The notes under the pieces were generated by a model. The model did no database searches. It was not told the DNA's origin and saw only the letters and a program-made list of their open reading frames with translations. This document shows positions 34,759-43,589 of a stretch of 64,000 bases of DNA, one piece after another; position 1 is the stretch's first letter; each line of letters opens with the position of its first letter. The stretch comes from Porphyromonas sp. oral taxon 275 (lineage in GTDB: Bacteria; Bacteroidota; Bacteroidia; Bacteroidales; Porphyromonadaceae). Position numbers and translations under genes: made by a program. The stretch is taken from the NCBI RefSeq assembly GCF_018127745.1, contig NZ_CP072333.1, positions 682,001-746,000 of the forward strand, in the 5' to 3' direction.

Positions 34759-35796
34759 ATGCGTCTCGAGATAAAGAACCTCCCCACGACGAATGCCGAC
34801 AGGCAGCAGCCCCAGCAGCGCTCTCGGCGGCAGGGGGCTAGCCGCCAGCTGCTCACCTTCCTCTTCTTCGTCTTGCTCTCCGCTGCCCTGTGGTTCATCC
34901 AGAGCATGGAGCGCCGCTTCACCTACACGCTGCATATCCCTGTCCGCTATGACTCGGTACCGCCAGCGGTAGGGATCAATACGCGTCTGCCGGAGGAAAT
35001 CCAGGTGACGCTCGAGGATACGGGGGCGCACATCCTCGAGTATGCGACGCGCGGAGTCAATGTCCTGCACGTCCCACTGAAGCTCGACCAAGGGGTCCCC
35101 GTGGGCTTCAGCCTCAGCGTGGAGGAGCTGCAGCACGCTGTCAGTCAGCGCCTCTATAATACGGCGCGCGTCAGCCAGATCACTCCGCAGACGCTCCAGG
35201 CGACCTCCTACCGTAGGCAGCGCAAGGTCGTACCCGTGGAGCTGGGAGCACTGCCTCCCATCGTCTCGGGCTTCACGGTACAGGATCGGGAGCTGACGCC
35301 GAGTGAGGTGACGATCTTCGGCTCACGCGAGCAGCTCGATGGCATCAGCAAGATCTATACGGCGGCCTTTGCCGAGGAGCAGCTCTCTGGGACGACGACG
35401 ACCAAGGTCGGGCTCCAGCTCCCCGAGGGCATCTATGCCTCGACGCGGGTCATCCAGGTGCACCTAGCCATCGAGCGCCTGATCGAGAGTAGCCTCACGC
35501 TACCGCTCTCCGTCCTCGGTGTCCCCGAGGGGCAGACGCTCTACCCCCTGCCCAGCCGCGCCACACTCCAGCTGCGCATCCCTTACTCGCGTAGCGGTCA
35601 GGTACGTCCTGAGGACTTCGCCCTCACCGTCAATTATCCTCAGCCTACGCCAGACGAGCATGGGCAGCTGCGCTACCCGCAGAATCTCGCCGTGGAGCTG
35701 AGCAAGAAGCCCAGCTGGGTCAAGTACTGGAGCATACAGCCCGATAGCATACAGTACGTCATCGAGTCGGATCATGAGCGCGCACAATCCAAGTAA
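34759..35796 (+). CDS. YbbR-domain membrane-anchored protein (CdaR-like)
   Basis: A 345-residue protein with one N-terminal membrane segment (residues 31-47) after a basic, Gln-rich lead, then repeated YbbR-like beta domains (IPVRYDSVPPAVGINTRLPEEIQVTL..., VPVELGALPPIVSGFTVQDREL..., SLTLPLSVLGVPEGQTLYPLPS...). In Firmicutes such proteins (CdaR) tune the diadenylate cyclase CdaA; no cyclase gene is in this window, so that role is only possible. coaE overlaps it by 23 bases. Confidence 0.82.
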   Translation: MRLEIKNLPTTNADRQQPQQRSRRQGASRQLLTFLFFVLLSAALWFIQSMERRFTYTLHIPVRYDSVPPAVGINTRLPEEIQVTLEDTGAHILEYATRGVNVLHVPLKLDQGVPVGFSLSVEELQHAVSQRLYNTARVSQITPQTLQATSYRRQRKVVPVELGALPPIVSGFTVQDRELTPSEVTIFGSREQLDGISKIYTAAFAEEQLSGTTTTKVGLQLPEGIYASTRVIQVHLAIERLIESSLTLPLSVLGVPEGQTLYPLPSRATLQLRIPYSRSGQVRPEDFALTVNYPQPTPDEHGQLRYPQNLAVELSKKPSWVKYWSIQPDSIQYVIESDHERAQSK

Positions 35797-36406
35797 TCCC
35801 TACCGCGAGCCGCGTATCCTGACGCTGGGCCTCACGGGCGGTATAGGCAGTGGCAAGAGCTATGTCTCGCGTCTCCTCGAGGCGGCAGGCCTCCCCGTCT
35901 ACGACAGTGATCGGCGGGCTAAGGAGCTCTACGATGAGGATACCCAGCTACGAGGCGCCGTGCAGGAGCTCTGTGGGGCAGATGTTTACGACGCGGAGAC
36001 GGAGCGCCTCGACCGAGCGCTGCTGGCCTCGCGCATCTTCGCTGACCCGAGGCTCCTCCAGCAGGTCAATGCCTTAGTACACCCTGCGGTGCGTCGAGAC
36101 TTCCAGCGCTGGCGCCGCGAGCAGCTCGAGGCGGGCGCTGCGCTTTGTGCCCTAGAGAGCGCCCTTCTACTAGACTCGGGCCTGCGACACTATGTCGATC
36201 GGGTCGTCGTCGTCGCGGCCTCGGAGGCACTCCGCCTGGCGCGGGCGATGGCTCGTGATGGGGTAGGGGCGGAGGCGATACAGCAGCGTATGGCGCGTCA
36301 GAGACCCCAGGCGGAGCTCATCGCCGAGGCCGATCACGTGCTCTACAACGAGCTAGACAGCGATCTCGAGGCTCAGGTATCGAGCCTTCTGGCCTCGTTA
36401 GCGTGA
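35774..36406 (+). CDS. coaE: Dephospho-CoA kinase
   Basis: Last step of coenzyme A synthesis, phosphorylating dephospho-CoA with ATP. The 210-residue product has the P-loop LTGGIGSGKSYVS, the DSD(R)RAKELYDED block, VHPAVRRDFQRW and the lid region (RLARAMARDGVGAEAIQQRMARQ). Its start lies inside the end of the YbbR-domain gene, so the two are probably co-translated. Confidence 0.94.
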   Translation: MSAHNPSNPYREPRILTLGLTGGIGSGKSYVSRLLEAAGLPVYDSDRRAKELYDEDTQLRGAVQELCGADVYDAETERLDRALLASRIFADPRLLQQVNALVHPAVRRDFQRWRREQLEAGAALCALESALLLDSGLRHYVDRVVVVAASEALRLARAMARDGVGAEAIQQRMARQRPQAELIAEADHVLYNELDSDLEAQVSSLLASLA

Positions 36407-36413
36407 TATTGCT

Positions 36414-36421
36414 TACATTTG
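36414..36421 (+). promoter_or_regulatory. Promoter -7 box of the DUF5606 gene
   Basis: TACATTTG, matching TAnnTTTG, 35 bases before the ATG at 36456; -33 box not clear. Confidence 0.45.
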
Positions 36422-36455
36422 CACTACCAAGTATATAGAACCACATAGCAATCAT

Positions 36456-36872
36456 ATGTTACAGACCATCCTCTCCGTCTCAGGTAAGCCTGGGCTCTAT
36501 CGCCTCCTATCGCAGGGTAAGAATACGCTCATCGTCGAATCGCTACAGACGAAGCAGCGCCTGCCCATCCTCCCTAAGGATAAGGTGGTCTCGCTGGGGG
36601 ATATCTCTATGTTCACCATCGAGGAGGACGTGCCTCTGTCGGAGGTGCTGACCCGCGTGCAGGAGCATCAGGCAGGCGTGCCCTTCGCCGAAGAGCTGCT
36701 GAAGGACGGCGACGCGCTGCGTGAGACCTTCGGTGAGATCCTCCCCAGCTACGACAGAGAGCGTGTCTACACCTCGGATATCAAGAAGCTCTTCAGCTGG
36801 TACAATATCCTCCTCGCCGCTGGCATCACCAGCTACAACGACGAGGAAGAGGCCACCGAGGCAGAGCAGTAA
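36456..36872 (+). CDS. DUF5606 domain protein
   Basis: A 138-residue soluble protein of a family confined, as far as I know, to Bacteroidota. The N-terminus LQTILSVSGKPGLYRLLSQGKN and the block KDKVVSLGDISMFT are conserved; the C-terminus is acidic. The first part folds like a small beta-barrel by its pattern, but no function is known to me. It has its own -7 box and a terminator, so it is a single-gene unit. Confidence 0.85.
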   Translation: MLQTILSVSGKPGLYRLLSQGKNTLIVESLQTKQRLPILPKDKVVSLGDISMFTIEEDVPLSEVLTRVQEHQAGVPFAEELLKDGDALRETFGEILPSYDRERVYTSDIKKLFSWYNILLAAGITSYNDEEEATEAEQ

Positions 36873-36882
36873 GCACAAGTAA

Positions 36883-36916
36883 AAGGGTAGCGCAGCACGA
36901 GGCTGCAGCTACCCTT
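36883..36916 (+). terminator. Terminator between the DUF5606 gene and kbl
   Basis: AAGGGTAGC-GCAGC pairs with GCTGC-A-GCTACCCTT (one bulged A) around loop ACGAG, preceded by an A-run and followed by ATCAGTT. Confidence 0.7.
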
Positions 36917-36951
36917 ATCAGTTAATATACCTACATTAAGACACAAGTACT

Positions 36952-38142
36952 ATGTTCGCAGGCATGAAGGAGTTCCTCTCCAAGGAACTGCAAGCCATCG
37001 ATGAGGCTGGGCTCTACAAGCGTGAGCGCATCATCGTCACCCCACAGACGGCTGACATCAAGATCAGCACGGGACAGGACGTCATCAACTTCTGTGCTAA
37101 TAACTACCTCGGGCTCTCCGACCATCCCCGCCTCGTGGCTGCGGCCAAGGCAGCTATGGATAGTCATGGCTTCGGCATGAGCTCGGTGCGCTTCATCTGC
37201 GGCACGCAGGATCTGCACAAGGAGCTGGAGCAGGCCATCGCCCGCTACTTCCACACCGAGGACACCATCCTCTACGCTGCGTGCTTCGATGCCAATGGTG
37301 GGCTCTTCGAGCCGCTCTTCGGCCCTGAGGACGCTATCATCAGCGACGCCCTGAACCACGCCTCCATCATCGACGGCGTGCGTCTGTGCAAGGCTCAGCG
37401 CTACCGCTACGAGAACGCCAATATGGAGGACCTCGAGCGCGTCCTCAAGGAAGCCCAGTCCGCACGCTTCCGCATCATCGTCACTGACGGGGTCTTTTCC
37501 ATGGATGGCAACGTCGCTCCTATGGATAAGATCTGTGACCTGGCAGAGCAGTACGATGCCCTCGTGATGGTCGATGAGTGCCACTCGGCAGGAGTCGTCG
37601 GTGCTACGGGGAGAGGTGTGGCAGAGCAGTTCGACTGCTACGGCCGTATCGACATCCACACCGGGACGCTGGGTAAGGCCTTCGGCGGCGCGGTCGGCGG
37701 CTTCACCACGGGCCCTAAGGAGATCATCGATATGCTTCGTCAGCGCTCGCGCCCCTATCTCTTCAGCAACTCTATCCCCCCCGCAGTTGTCGGCGCAGGG
37801 CTCGAGGTCTTCAAGATGCTCGAGGAGAGTGACGAGCTCCACACCAAGCTGATGGAGAACGTCAACTACTTCCGCGACAAGATGCTGGCAGCGGGCTTCG
37901 ACATCAAGCCCACCCAGTCAGCGATCTGCGCCGTGATGCTCTACGATGCCAAGCTCTCTCAGGAGTACGCTGCTCGTCTCCTCGAGGAAGGGATCTACGT
38001 CACGGGCTTCTACTATCCCGTCGTCCCCAAGGGGCAGGCACGTATCCGTGTCCAGCTCTCGGCTGCACACGAGCGTCACCACCTCGACAAGGCGATCAAC
38101 GCCTTCATCAAGGTAGGGCGTGAGCTCGGCGCGCTGAAGTAA
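36952..38142 (+). CDS. kbl: Glycine C-acetyltransferase (2-amino-3-ketobutyrate CoA ligase)
   Basis: PLP enzyme that splits 2-amino-3-oxobutyrate with CoA into glycine and acetyl-CoA, the second step of threonine breakdown. The 396-residue sequence follows KBL closely: NFCANNYLGLSDHP, FGMSSVRFICGTQDLHKELE (spread over residues 74-93), DECHSAGVVGATGRG, and the PLP-binding Lys242 in HTGTLGKAFGGAVGG. Related AONS and serine palmitoyltransferase share the fold, but the MSSVRFICGTQ stretch and length favour KBL. No threonine dehydrogenase gene lies next to it. Flanked by terminators on both sides. Confidence 0.92.
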   Translation: MFAGMKEFLSKELQAIDEAGLYKRERIIVTPQTADIKISTGQDVINFCANNYLGLSDHPRLVAAAKAAMDSHGFGMSSVRFICGTQDLHKELEQAIARYFHTEDTILYAACFDANGGLFEPLFGPEDAIISDALNHASIIDGVRLCKAQRYRYENANMEDLERVLKEAQSARFRIIVTDGVFSMDGNVAPMDKICDLAEQYDALVMVDECHSAGVVGATGRGVAEQFDCYGRIDIHTGTLGKAFGGAVGGFTTGPKEIIDMLRQRSRPYLFSNSIPPAVVGAGLEVFKMLEESDELHTKLMENVNYFRDKMLAAGFDIKPTQSAICAVMLYDAKLSQEYAARLLEEGIYVTGFYYPVVPKGQARIRVQLSAAHERHHLDKAINAFIKVGRELGALK

Positions 38143-38168
38143 GCAGAGCGCCTCCCCACCTATGACAC

Positions 38169-38214
38169 TAAGGCTACCGCTCTGCCCTCGCTATGGGGTA
38201 GGGCGGTAGCCTTA
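38169..38214 (+). terminator. Terminator after kbl
   Basis: TAAGGCTACCGC (38169-38180) pairs with GCGGTAGCCTTA (38203-38214); inner CTGCCC/GGGGTAG pairs extend the stem. T-rich CTTACTTACTT follows. Confidence 0.7.
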
Positions 38215-38236
38215 CTTACTTCGCCCCTTCGCTGCG

Positions 38237-39070
38237 ATGACAGACCTTTTAGCTAATCGCCTGATTGACCTCCTAGCACTGCAGCAGGCGGGGCTGGCGC
38301 GTCGTGAGCTCCTGCAGCTCTTTGACCCCACCACGACTGAGCCCGAGCTGCCCCTAGACCTACCGCCACTGCTTCACGCCTATGAGGCCGAGCTAAGGAG
38401 CGGCCACGCGGCTGCCTGCACGCTCCTCGAGCGCTGCGACGAGCTCGGGATTAGCCTCCATCCCATCTTTGCCCCAAGCTATCCCCAGCGTCTACGACGC
38501 CTCGGCGCAGGGCGCCCGCTCGTCCTCTATAGTCGGGGTAATAGCCAGCTGCTGGAGTCGCCGAGCGCGCTGTGTATCGTGGGGACGCGCCAGCCCGATG
38601 CAGCGGGAGCAGCCCGAGCCTACCAGCTGGGCTATGATGCCGCACGGAGTGGCGCAGTGGTCATCAGTGGCTTGGCGCGGGGCTGTGATGCTGAGGCGCA
38701 CCGTGGGGCACTCTCCGCGGGAGGAGCGACGCTGGCCGTCGTCGCCACGGGGCTCGATGTGACCTATCCCGAGGAGCACGCCGAGCTCTCGGAGCAGCTC
38801 CTCGTGCACGGCGGCCTCATCCTCTCGGAGTACCCTCTGGGCGTCGGGGTCGCCCGGGAGCGCTTTGTACATCGGGATCGCTTGCTCGCGGCGCTCGCCG
38901 AGGAGGTGCAGGTCGCGCAGTGTGGCCTCGATAGTGGTACGCTGCATACGGTGCGGGTCGCTCGGCGGCTGCACATCCCCGTCTCGGCCTCCAGCTATAC
39001 CCCTTATACCGAGCAGAGCCGCGGCAATGAGTACCTCCTGGAGGCGGGGCTGGCACGGCCTTTAGATTAA
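38237..39070 (+). CDS. dprA: DprA/Smf-family protein, short and diverged
   Basis: DprA loads RecA on single-stranded DNA taken up during transformation. This 277-residue protein keeps the Rossmann-fold core: CIVGTRQPDAAG, GAVVISGLARGCDAEAHRGAL, TLAVVATGLDVTYPEEH, GGLILSEYPLG. It differs from typical DprA: GCD for GID, HRDRLLAAL for the usual P-RNRIIA-L, and AQCGLDSGTLHT for the usual VVEA-SGSL-TA; it also ends right after the core, without the C-terminal winged helix. It could be a diverged DprA or a relative in the same superfamily; strand use and neighbours give no more. Confidence 0.78.
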   Translation: MTDLLANRLIDLLALQQAGLARRELLQLFDPTTTEPELPLDLPPLLHAYEAELRSGHAAACTLLERCDELGISLHPIFAPSYPQRLRRLGAGRPLVLYSRGNSQLLESPSALCIVGTRQPDAAGAARAYQLGYDAARSGAVVISGLARGCDAEAHRGALSAGGATLAVVATGLDVTYPEEHAELSEQLLVHGGLILSEYPLGVGVARERFVHRDRLLAALAEEVQVAQCGLDSGTLHTVRVARRLHIPVSASSYTPYTEQSRGNEYLLEAGLARPLD

Positions 39071-39148
39071 GTCAAAGGTCTCCTCGCCTTAGCCTAAGGG
39101 TAGGGTCAAGGGGGCTCAAGCGAAGCCCGAGCATAAGGCGAAGGTTCC

Positions 39149-39236
39149 TGATGGATATCAGTCAGGCTGCCCAGGGGCGTCACTCAGCAGCGTGACTGGT
39201 ATCATTCAGAGGGCTGACGGCTATCCCTCACGGAGC
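39149..39236 (+). repeat. Four-unit 88-bp intergenic element, copy 5
   Basis: Units start at 39149, 39171, 39193 and 39215: TGATGGATATCAGTCA (reversed sense), CCAGGGGCGTCACTCA, TGACTGGTATCATTCA, TGACGGCTATCCCTCA. It lies between convergent dprA and the MBOAT gene, before their shared terminator. Confidence 0.85.
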
Positions 39237-39274
39237 CTCTGCCTCTCCCTTGATTCCCTTAGCGCGTAAAGATA

Positions 39275-39306
39275 AAGCCCCGAGCACCGTATGGCGCTCG
39301 GGGCTT
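39275..39306. terminator. Two-way terminator between dprA and the MBOAT operon
   Basis: AAGCCCCGAGC (39275-39285) pairs with GCTCGGGGCTT (39296-39306), 11 perfect pairs, 10-base loop, with A-rich and T-containing flanks. Confidence 0.75.
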
Positions 39307-39331
39307 CCTTGTACCCTAGGGGAGGCTAGGG

Positions 39332-40855
39332 CTAGAAGTTGAAGTAGATGAAGGGCTGGGCATCTGCGCTGCGTATCTGGATGAGCAGGAAGATGACCCC
39401 TACGAAGAGCAGCAGCTGCACGAGGAAGCCGCTCTCGGTGATCCACTGGCGCAGGGCGAGCTCCTGCCTGCGGCTGGTGAAGTGCAGCAGGTAGCCCACT
39501 GCCAGCATCGCCAGCGGTCGCCAGTAGCCGAGCACGAACTGGTCGAAGATCTCAGGACTGAAGTGATCCTTGATCTGCCCGATGACACCTAGGGCACTCT
39601 CCATGCTGTCGGCACGGAAGAAGATCCAGGCGAAGCAGACCAGGTGGAAGGTGATCACGCCTCCGAGGATGCGCTGGATGCGCCAGGGCTGCTTGCGCCT
39701 CAGCCCCATCCAGCTGGTCAGCTGCACGTAGAGCTTGTGCAGCGCGAGTGCCACACCATGGATCGCGCCCCAGAGGACGAAGCGCATGGCAGCCCCGTGC
39801 CATAGTCCGCCCAGCAGCATCGTCACGATGAGGTTGACATAGGTGCGTACCGCGCCCTTGCGATTGCCCCCGAGCGGGATGTAGAGGTAGTCCCTCAGCC
39901 AGGTGGAGAGCGAGATGTGCCAGCGCCGCCAGAACTCCGTGATCGAGCCCGACTGATAGGGCGAGTCGAAGTTGATATTGAAGCGGAAGCCCAGCAGCAG
40001 CGCGATCCCGATAGCCATGTCAGAGTAGCCCGAGAAGTCGCAGTAGATCTGCATCGCATAGCCATAGACAGCGAAGAGGTTCTCCACGCCCGTGAAGCGG
40101 GTGGGCTCGGCGAAGATCTGGTCGACGAAGTTCGTGCCGATGAAGTCCCCGATGATAGCCTTCTTGATGAGCCCCGAAAGGATGAGCGTCAGTGCCTCGC
40201 CATACTCCGCCTTCAGCAGCTGCGGGCGGCGGTAGATCTGAGGGATGAAGTCACGCGCGCGGACAATCGGCCCAGCGACGAGCTGAGGGAAGAAGGAGAG
40301 GTAGAAGAGGTAGTCGATCCAGCGCTTGAGGGGCTTGATCTCCCCGCGGTAGATGTCCACCGTGTAGCTCAGCGTCTGGAAGGTGTAGAAGGAGATCCCA
40401 GCCGGGATAAAGTAGTCCCGCGCCTCTAGCGGCACGAGCGGCGCACTTGCCCAGCCAAGGTAGCTGAGGAGCTCCTGCCCGAGGTCGAGGATGAAGTAGA
40501 AGTACTTGAAGTAGGAGAGTAGCCCGAGGTTGACGAGTATGCTCAGCGTCACGAGCCGCTTGCGTGCCCTTGGGTCCTCACTAGCTCCCATTGCCCGCCC
40601 GATGCAGTAGTCCATCGTGGCAGAGAAGAGGAGGATCAGGACGTACTCACCGCTGCTCTCGTAGTAGAAGAAGAGCGAGAAGAGCGCGACGAAGAGGATG
40701 CGCAGCGTCGTCGTGCGCCGCAGCATCATGTAGATGGGGAGGAAGAAGAGGGCGCAGAAGAGGAAGAGCCCCGAGGAGAAGATCATCGGGCTCGACTTGG
40801 AGAAGCGTAGCACCTCAGGGAGGCGCCCCCAGTCTATGCTGTCGATATAGTCCAT
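39332..40855 (-). CDS. MBOAT-family O-acyltransferase (AlgI/DltB/PatA-like)
   Basis: Membrane-bound acyltransferase expected to carry acetyl groups across the membrane for O-acylation of a cell-surface polymer. The 507-residue protein has about ten membrane segments, the family blocks FSKSSPMIF, FPQLVAGPIVRARDFIPQI, FSGYSDMAIGIALLLGFRFNINFDSP (broken here for length: GYSDMAIG...NFDSPY) and the catalytic His region LLGGLWHGAAMRFVLWG. Two SGNH-hydrolase-fold genes lie directly upstream in the same operon (10-base gap), as in PatA/PatB or AlgI/AlgJ systems, so the three probably work together. The polymer is unknown. Confidence 0.9.
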   Translation of the reverse strand: MDYIDSIDWGRLPEVLRFSKSSPMIFSSGLFLFCALFFLPIYMMLRRTTTLRILFVALFSLFFYYESSGEYVLILLFSATMDYCIGRAMGASEDPRARKRLVTLSILVNLGLLSYFKYFYFILDLGQELLSYLGWASAPLVPLEARDYFIPAGISFYTFQTLSYTVDIYRGEIKPLKRWIDYLFYLSFFPQLVAGPIVRARDFIPQIYRRPQLLKAEYGEALTLILSGLIKKAIIGDFIGTNFVDQIFAEPTRFTGVENLFAVYGYAMQIYCDFSGYSDMAIGIALLLGFRFNINFDSPYQSGSITEFWRRWHISLSTWLRDYLYIPLGGNRKGAVRTYVNLIVTMLLGGLWHGAAMRFVLWGAIHGVALALHKLYVQLTSWMGLRRKQPWRIQRILGGVITFHLVCFAWIFFRADSMESALGVIGQIKDHFSPEIFDQFVLGYWRPLAMLAVGYLLHFTSRRQELALRQWITESGFLVQLLLFVGVIFLLIQIRSADAQPFIYFNF

Positions 40856-40864
40856 GCGTGTGGC

Positions 40865-42109
40865 TTAGGGCTTAGGCTCGAGCTGAGCGAGGAGCGCCTC
40901 GGTGAGCAGCTGCCCCTGGCGCTCGTAGCCCTCCTGAGCGTAGTGTACACGATCCCCGAGGAGGAGACCATCGGCGATCCAGCTCTTGATCCCCTGCTCG
41001 CCCCCCATAGCGCTATGGAGGTCAAAGGCGGCGATGCCCTCCTCCTGGGCTAGGCGTATTAGGGCTGCGGCGAATTCGCGCGCTTTCGTATTGTAGCTGT
41101 AGACGGTCGTCGTCACACGACGGCGACGGCGCTTCTTGCGCTTCCCCGTGTAGACATAGCTGACACTGGCGCTGCGGAAGTAGCTTGGGGGCGGGGTCGT
41201 GAGGAGGATCTTGGTCTTCGGTAGCAGCTCACGGACCAGCTGGACGAAGCTACGGGCCTGCGCCAGCGCCTCCTCGACATTGGCCTTGGTGCTGTAGGTG
41301 TCGTTCGTGCCCAGGGAGAGGATGAGGAGCTCGGGGCGAAGCTGCGCGAGCTGCTCGGCGTAGTCTGCCGCGAGATAGTGGCGGTAGGCAGCGCCGTTGA
41401 TGCCGATATCACTGACGAGGGCACCGCCCTTGCCTGAGAGCAGGGCGCAGCCTGCGTAGACGGCTTCATCGCCCTCCGAGAGCTGGGGGCTGAGGCTGGT
41501 ATCCATGATCGGCGTGCTCCAGCTGAGGGTGTCGGCGACATAGCTGCCGATGGCGAACTGTCCGCGCTGTGCGCTGCTTTGCCCCGTACCCACCAGAGGA
41601 TAGGAGAGGGCGGAGCGTAGGACTACGAGCTGACGAAAGGGACGCCCGAGGCTGCTGATGGATAGGGTGAAGGAGCGTCCAGCGGGGGCGGAGAGCGAGT
41701 AGCCCCCGAGGCCGATGGGACGCGTAAGCTCGCTGCGCAGCACCGTCTCGCCGCTCCAGGGGAGCCCCAGGCTGGTGACGCTGTAGTCGCGTGGGGCATT
41801 CGACCCATAGAGTCGATACCAGCCGATCCAGCCACGGCCTGCATCCCCGTAGCGCTGCTGCAGCGCCTGGCGTAGGGGGCGTGTCGCATAGCCCGCCTGG
41901 ATGTGGCTGTCGCCGAGCTGTATGATGGAGACGCTGCGCTGCTCGGCTTGGGCGGCCTTGAGGCTCGTGCTGAGCTCCGTGAGGTAGCCCTTGGGAGCAT
42001 ACCAGTTGGGGAAGCTCATAGGGCTGGGGGGCGCGGCCTCGGCATGACCAGCCCCGAGCATGAGGCTGAGTGCGAGGGCTGTGTATCGTAGCTTATCGAA
42101 TAGCATCAT
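40865..42109 (-). CDS. Secreted SGNH/GDSL-fold hydrolase or acetyltransferase
   Basis: A 414-residue exported protein (signal peptide LSLMLGAGHAEA after MMLFDKLRYTALA) with SGNH blocks: IIQLGDSHIQAGY (block I Ser), LGTNDTYS (block III Asn) and DRVHYAQEGYE (block V Asp-His). A basic patch KRKKRRRRR occurs at about residue 326. The ATG at 42109 was chosen (a second at 42106): it overlaps the upstream gene by 17 bases and starts a clean signal peptide. With the MBOAT protein downstream it likely transfers or removes acyl groups on a surface polymer. Confidence 0.85.
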   Translation of the reverse strand: MMLFDKLRYTALALSLMLGAGHAEAAPPSPMSFPNWYAPKGYLTELSTSLKAAQAEQRSVSIIQLGDSHIQAGYATRPLRQALQQRYGDAGRGWIGWYRLYGSNAPRDYSVTSLGLPWSGETVLRSELTRPIGLGGYSLSAPAGRSFTLSISSLGRPFRQLVVLRSALSYPLVGTGQSSAQRGQFAIGSYVADTLSWSTPIMDTSLSPQLSEGDEAVYAGCALLSGKGGALVSDIGINGAAYRHYLAADYAEQLAQLRPELLILSLGTNDTYSTKANVEEALAQARSFVQLVRELLPKTKILLTTPPPSYFRSASVSYVYTGKRKKRRRRRVTTTVYSYNTKAREFAAALIRLAQEEGIAAFDLHSAMGGEQGIKSWIADGLLLGDRVHYAQEGYERQGQLLTEALLAQLEPKP

Positions 42110-43547
42110 AGTATTTGGCTTCGAGCGTGAAGGCATCGAGGAAGATCCGAGCGAGCTCTGCTCCGCCTCGATGCGAGAGATGGGTGAAGTCCTTGCTGGC
42201 CCAGCCCTTAGCTGCGAGCTGGCCTATACCCCCGATCTGCAGCACGGCCGAGCGGGTACTCCAGAAGGCGAGCCCCTGTGCTGCCGCTAGGCGTATCTGC
42301 GCCTGCTCGAGGCTGCGCACGGCGGGCATGGTGACGACCACCCCGTCCTGCTTGGTGCCTCGGTCCGAGACACCGAGCAGGAGGTAGTCGGCACGGCCGG
42401 TCTGCTGTCTGAGGTGCTGGATAGCCCCCGCCATCTGCTTGGCGTAGCCCGTGTAGTCGAGCTGCTTGGGCGAGATGATGTTGAGCCCGTACTGTAGGAT
42501 GATGAGGTCGTAGGGGCGTGCGGTGCAGAAGGCGGCGTTGAGGTCGCTGGCTACGGAGCGCAGGCCAGTGCCTGAGTGGCCTCTTAGGGAGAAGTTGTCC
42601 AGCGAGATGCCGCTCTTCCCGTCGAGGGAGATCCCGTAGCAGGTGAGGGCGCTGGCCTCAGCTCCTACGCTGAGATAGATGCTGCGCACCTGCCCTTCGG
42701 CCAGCGTATAGCTGCGCATCGCCTCTCCCTCGGTGGCGGGGAGGGTAAGCTCCTGGGGCTCGCCGCCATTGACCTTGAGGCTAAGGCTGACGGGGCTCGT
42801 CGCCTTATAGTAGATCGTCGCCAGCTCGCAGGGGCGGCTAAGGGTGTAGCGCGCCCAGTCGCCTGGAGCTGCCGTGTAGTAGTGTCCCGTGATGGGGAAG
42901 CGTCCCTTGGCATGCAGCTGGTTGCGCTCACGCCAGCCCTTGAACTCGTGGCGTACCGTCTTGCGGAAGCCCGCCGTCTCGCTGCTCATCGGGAGCCAGC
43001 CGACGCCGCTACCGCCGTAGCGCTCCTGGAGGGCCTTACGTAGGCTGCCAGTAAAGATGTCGCCCTCGATGAAGGAGTCGCCGAGCACGGCGATGCGTAC
43101 GGGGCGTCCGAGACTGGAGCGGCGGTGCAGCGCGTCGTAGAAGTGGATCAGCGCGTCGTGGTGGGGGCTCATGTCCACGAAGTTATTATGCGCCTGCAGT
43201 GTCGAGTCCGTAGGGAGGGCGGCGTCGGTATCGATGCTACCCAGTGGGGCGCGGGGTGCCGCCTGCTGCTCGGCCTGCTGCTCCTGGATGAGCTTGAGGT
43301 GGATGGCTTCGCGCTCCTGGGTCACTTGGTCGCCCTTCTTCGCTGCTTGGCTCAGGGCGAGGGCATCGACCTCAGTCTCTGCCGTGCTGTCGGCCGCACT
43401 GCGGCGTAGGTCGCCGAGGAGGTCTACCTTATTGAGCTCCCAGGAGCCGATGCGCTCGGGGAGGAAGTAGAGCGCTCCTAGCACGAGGGTGATACTAAGG
43501 GCTAGGAGCCAGAAGCGTAGGAGGTAGTCGGGTTGTTTCTTATCCAT
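42093..43547 (-). CDS. SGNH/GDSL-fold protein, membrane-anchored
   Basis: A 484-residue protein with one N-terminal membrane segment (residues 9-26) and a periplasmic domain with SGNH blocks: RIAVLGDSFIEGDIF, LIILQYGLNIIS (Asn of block III) and DFTHLSHRGGAELA (Asp-His). Residues 50-120 are a Gln/Ala-rich linker. It is the first gene of the operon SGNH-SGNH-MBOAT and overlaps the next by 17 bases. The duplicated SGNH genes may act one as anchor/partner and the other as the enzyme that moves acyl groups to the target; this is inference. Confidence 0.85.
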   Translation of the reverse strand: MDKKQPDYLLRFWLLALSITLVLGALYFLPERIGSWELNKVDLLGDLRRSAADSTAETEVDALALSQAAKKGDQVTQEREAIHLKLIQEQQAEQQAAPRAPLGSIDTDAALPTDSTLQAHNNFVDMSPHHDALIHFYDALHRRSSLGRPVRIAVLGDSFIEGDIFTGSLRKALQERYGGSGVGWLPMSSETAGFRKTVRHEFKGWRERNQLHAKGRFPITGHYYTAAPGDWARYTLSRPCELATIYYKATSPVSLSLKVNGGEPQELTLPATEGEAMRSYTLAEGQVRSIYLSVGAEASALTCYGISLDGKSGISLDNFSLRGHSGTGLRSVASDLNAAFCTARPYDLIILQYGLNIISPKQLDYTGYAKQMAGAIQHLRQQTGRADYLLLGVSDRGTKQDGVVVTMPAVRSLEQAQIRLAAAQGLAFWSTRSAVLQIGGIGQLAAKGWASKDFTHLSHRGGAELARIFLDAFTLEAKYYDAIR

Positions 43548-43589
43548 TGTAGGGGTAGGGTCGGGCAGAGCCCGAGGGGGAGGAGAGGT

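Noticed and set aside
36931..37842. 303-codon minus-strand frame opposite kbl, and similar long frames opposite lepB, leuS, ptrB and metK
   Set aside because: Antisense frames stay open because of the high GC third positions of the real genes; the products resemble nothing.
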